From assembly GCA_039654915.1 (NCBI GenBank), contig CM077599.1, positions 4,342,501 to 4,406,500 of the forward strand: a stretch of DNA of 64,000 nucleotides, written 5' to 3'. The translations under genes were made by a program, and so were the position numbers. The notes under the pieces are model-generated. The model did not search any database and was not told the origin of the DNA. It worked only from the letters and a program-made list of their open reading frames with translations. This DNA comes from Aquilaria yunnanensis (lineage: Eukaryota; Streptophyta; Magnoliopsida; Malvales; Thymelaeaceae). Below, in pieces: positions 61,606 to 64,000 of the stretch (positions within the stretch are counted from its first letter, which is position 1; every line of letters begins with the position of its first letter).

Positions 61606-62797
61606 GGAAAATTGCAAAAAATTTCCTAAGGTTTGGTTGAACCTATAGTTTTGTCCTCACTATTTCAAATACCTACAATTATCGTCTATAAAGTTAATAC
61701 TGTCAATTACTGTTATCAAAGAAAAGAGAAAATGCTTAATTTACCCTTCTAGTGTTTCTTCCTTAGAAACTCTACCCCCAACTTACACATCAAACGGTTT
61801 ACCGCTTAGATTTCTTCAATTACCATGATTTCTTCAACCAAGAACCTAATAATATTTTCCACAAATTTCTTCCCTTGAAAACATTTCTTCGGCTTGGATT
61901 CGATTAAGCAAGGAAACGAATTGAAGGATAGATGTGGGGTAAGATTCCAGGATGTCGTTCCTTTCAACCATCACTATTACCAAGGATATGCTTGAGTTCT
62001 CGTTCAAGGTGCCATTGTTGGTTTCCCAGATTCCCCAGAGTTCTCATCTGTGCCTCTACCCAAATCCATCGTCTAAGTGGGTTTTCTGTTCTTATTTGGC
62101 CAAGCCCCACAACTAGCCAAATGTAGAAGAAGGCCAAGTTCGATTCCGAGTTGAGGGATTTGTCTGACTCAACATCGGCAGCGAATGGGGCTTCTTCTCA
62201 AAGTCTTCTCCTTCGCCAACCAAATCCACCACTCGTGGCTTCAATTTTGATTTCATTTTTGGGATTTGATTTTGTGCTTGTTTTGATTTTGTTTCTAGGA
62301 TTTTGATTTCTTTTTCATTTCTCAAAGTTTGACTTCGTGCTTGTTTTGATTTCTTCTCAAAGTCTTCTCCTCTGCCAACCAAATCCTTCATTTTTGTTTT
62401 GATTTCATTTTTGGGATTTTGATTTCGTGCTTCCCTATTTTGTTTTGATCTTTGGAGTTCTGGTGATGAAACTTTGAATTAGGATTGGTTCTATTCTAGG
62501 TTTCAGAATTGAAGAATGAATCATTATGAGGATTGATTTAGATCTGTTCTGTGTTTCTAGTTAACTTGGTTTTAATTTTTTCCCAGGTTAATTTGTATGA
62601 TTTGAAGGTGTTTTAGTGGTTAGGGGACAAGGTTTTTAAGGCAGAAGGCTAGGAGGGCTATGTCAATGATTTTTCCCTTTTTGTGTTAACCATGAATGGC
62701 GGTGTTAACTTTACAGGGGATAATTGTACATGTTTGGAACAGTGAGAATAAAATTGTAAGTTTGCTCCAACCTCAAGGGGTTTTTTGTAATTTTTTA
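61606..62797. mobile_element. Pack-MULE-like element, about 1.2 kb
   Basis: Left end GGGAAAATTGCAAAAAATTTCC and the inverted right end GTAAAAAATTACAAAAAACCCC match, continuing through TACAATTATC and TAAAGTTAA for about 110 bp. The interior (about 61750-62640) is less AT-rich, contains exon-like text and a direct repeat of TTTTGATTTCATTTTTGGGATTTGATTT type (about 62240-62430). No protein family recognised and TSD not resolved. Confidence 0.55.
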
Positions 62798-62799
62798 CT

Positions 62800-63192
62800 T
62801 GTTTAGAGTATTGTCCGTAAATTCTTAACTTTTTTTATTTTTATTTTTATCTTCCTTAAAAGTATATGCAAGAGTGTAAACTAATCTTGTTTCTGTAAGT
62901 TACGGTGGAACCATAATCATGAAAGTGATCAGGTTAGACCTCAGTTCATGAATATTTGAATAAAGTCGTTAAAAGTACATAGGCGTCGAACCAAGTTCGT
63001 GTTAGGCCGCGAGACTTAGGAAATTTTAATATAAACTATATAGAAAAATAACTATTTTTAAATTATAGGAAAAATTATATGTCTTTGGGATTAAAACATG
63101 TTGAAATTTACTAATTTCTATCTCCATAATCATGTAAAAATTTGAAGTATCAGTTTCATATTATATCAACAACCTTCTCTGTGAGTAAATAA
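62800..63192. other. intergenic AT-rich DNA, no gene seen
   Basis: No ORF or terminal repeats are evident. Confidence 0.45.
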
Positions 63193-63194
63193 TA

Positions 63195-63402
63195 CTTCAC
63201 CTATCCTATACTATTTGAAATATTTGATTTATTCATAATATTGTTCGTTAGAAAAAATTTCAAAAAATATACTTAGAAAATATAGGTTTTTATTTATGAT
63301 TCATTTATAAGGATTTTTCATTTATATACTAAAATGTTAAAATAAAAATTATATATTAATTACTAAATAGTGAATGTTACAAATAACTTGAAACGAAGAG
63401 AG
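63195..63402. mobile_element. Stowaway MITE, about 208 bp
   Basis: Between TA (63193-63194) and TA (63403-63404). CTTCACCTATCCTATACTAT faces an inverted CTCTCTTCGTTTCAAGTTAT, and the interior matches 51048-51280. Confidence 0.65.
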
Positions 63403-63404
63403 TA

Positions 63405-64000
63405 ATTTTTTTTTAACAACCAAGGGAGTAGTTAATACTTAAGAAAATATATTTGATTTAAAGTTATGAAAAAAATCTAATGCTAAATATATGTTACAGA
63501 ATTACAGTTATGCTCATCTTTCTTTCTTTGAGTAGAAACCATCTATATGATCTTACTTGTAGAAAAAGCTTATGCTATTTTTTAATGTAGACAATCAAAT
63601 AATTCTTAAAAAACTTCTCTTTCATGTTAGTTTGGAGCCTTGTTTTTTACAATTTTATTAATATATGGGTAAAAACTAATTCTCCTTGCTAGTTTTTGTA
63701 TGAGTAAATTTTTTATGGTATTTTTTGTTTTTCTAATACACACATATATGCATAAAAAAATTTAAAAATATTGTTATTTTTTACCTTATTTACTATTTAT
63801 ATTTATATTATGCTCCATAAAATATACATCACATATAATTATAAAAATTATTGGGGACTAAACACCCTTAGCCCCTCCCTGTCTCCACTTCCGAAAGCAC
63901 ATGCACTAAAAATGCAATTCTAACACCATAAGTTTATATTTGTTTTTTCTATTAATACGAATATTTTGGTTTAATTATCGATGTGGCCACAAAATCATGT
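63405..64000. other. intergenic AT-rich DNA, no gene seen
   Basis: No gene or defined element is visible up to the window edge. Confidence 0.45.

Overview
This window is nuclear DNA from a dicotyledonous plant. It is AT-rich and dense in transposons, with spliced plant-type genes using GT-AG introns. Only two ordinary host genes are convincingly present: an RLCK-VII kinase of the RIPK type (23885-25587, +, five exons, 445 aa) and the cullin-ligase RING subunit RBX1 (41121-42833, -, five exons, 118 aa). I cannot name the species from sequence alone.

Region 1 (1-2502) is the end of a CACTA/En-Spm transposon that runs off the left edge. Region 2 (3021-22170) is a complete, very young 19.15-kb LTR retrotransposon with a 5-bp target duplication GGTTT and LTRs of about 3.58 kb. 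By eye the LTRs differ at three substitutions and three 1-nt homopolymer indels. It reads on the minus strand: 5' LTR 18593-22170, PBS matching a tRNA-Arg 3' end, intact 634-aa gag, about 2.8 kb with no recognisable pol, then an accessory module, a 47-bp satellite-like array, a polypurine tract and the 3' LTR (3021-6601). Gag, primer site and LTR form place it with the Ty3/gypsy TAT-Ogre group; without pol it must be non-autonomous.

The accessory module is the striking part. It holds three intact tandem 182-aa paralogues that look like the small cysteine-rich nucleic-acid-binding proteins (NABP) of carla-, viti- and allexiviruses, a family with known RNA-silencing suppressors. They are followed by an intact, intronless LONELY GUY (LOG) cytokinin-activating enzyme homologue. 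LOG and two of the three NABP-like genes have their own TATA box. LOG sits behind about seven 87-bp repeats made of the same sequence that separates the NABP-like genes. The module looks like a mobile cassette that could couple silencing suppression with cytokinin activation; that function is inference.

Region 3 (22176-43131) carries the two host genes plus old repeats: a diverged tandem/segmental duplication (about 26215-31600) hit by Tourist-like MITEs, a TRIM (33452-34698) and a tRNA-derived SINE relic. Region 4 (43132-64000) has no live host gene that I can see. It holds a decayed MULE (43132-47866, 9-bp TSD, about 180-bp TIRs) carrying a convergent GRF-zinc-finger-like pseudogene, several Stowaway MITEs (two cases nested), hAT-like MITEs, and foldback or Pack-MULE-like elements.
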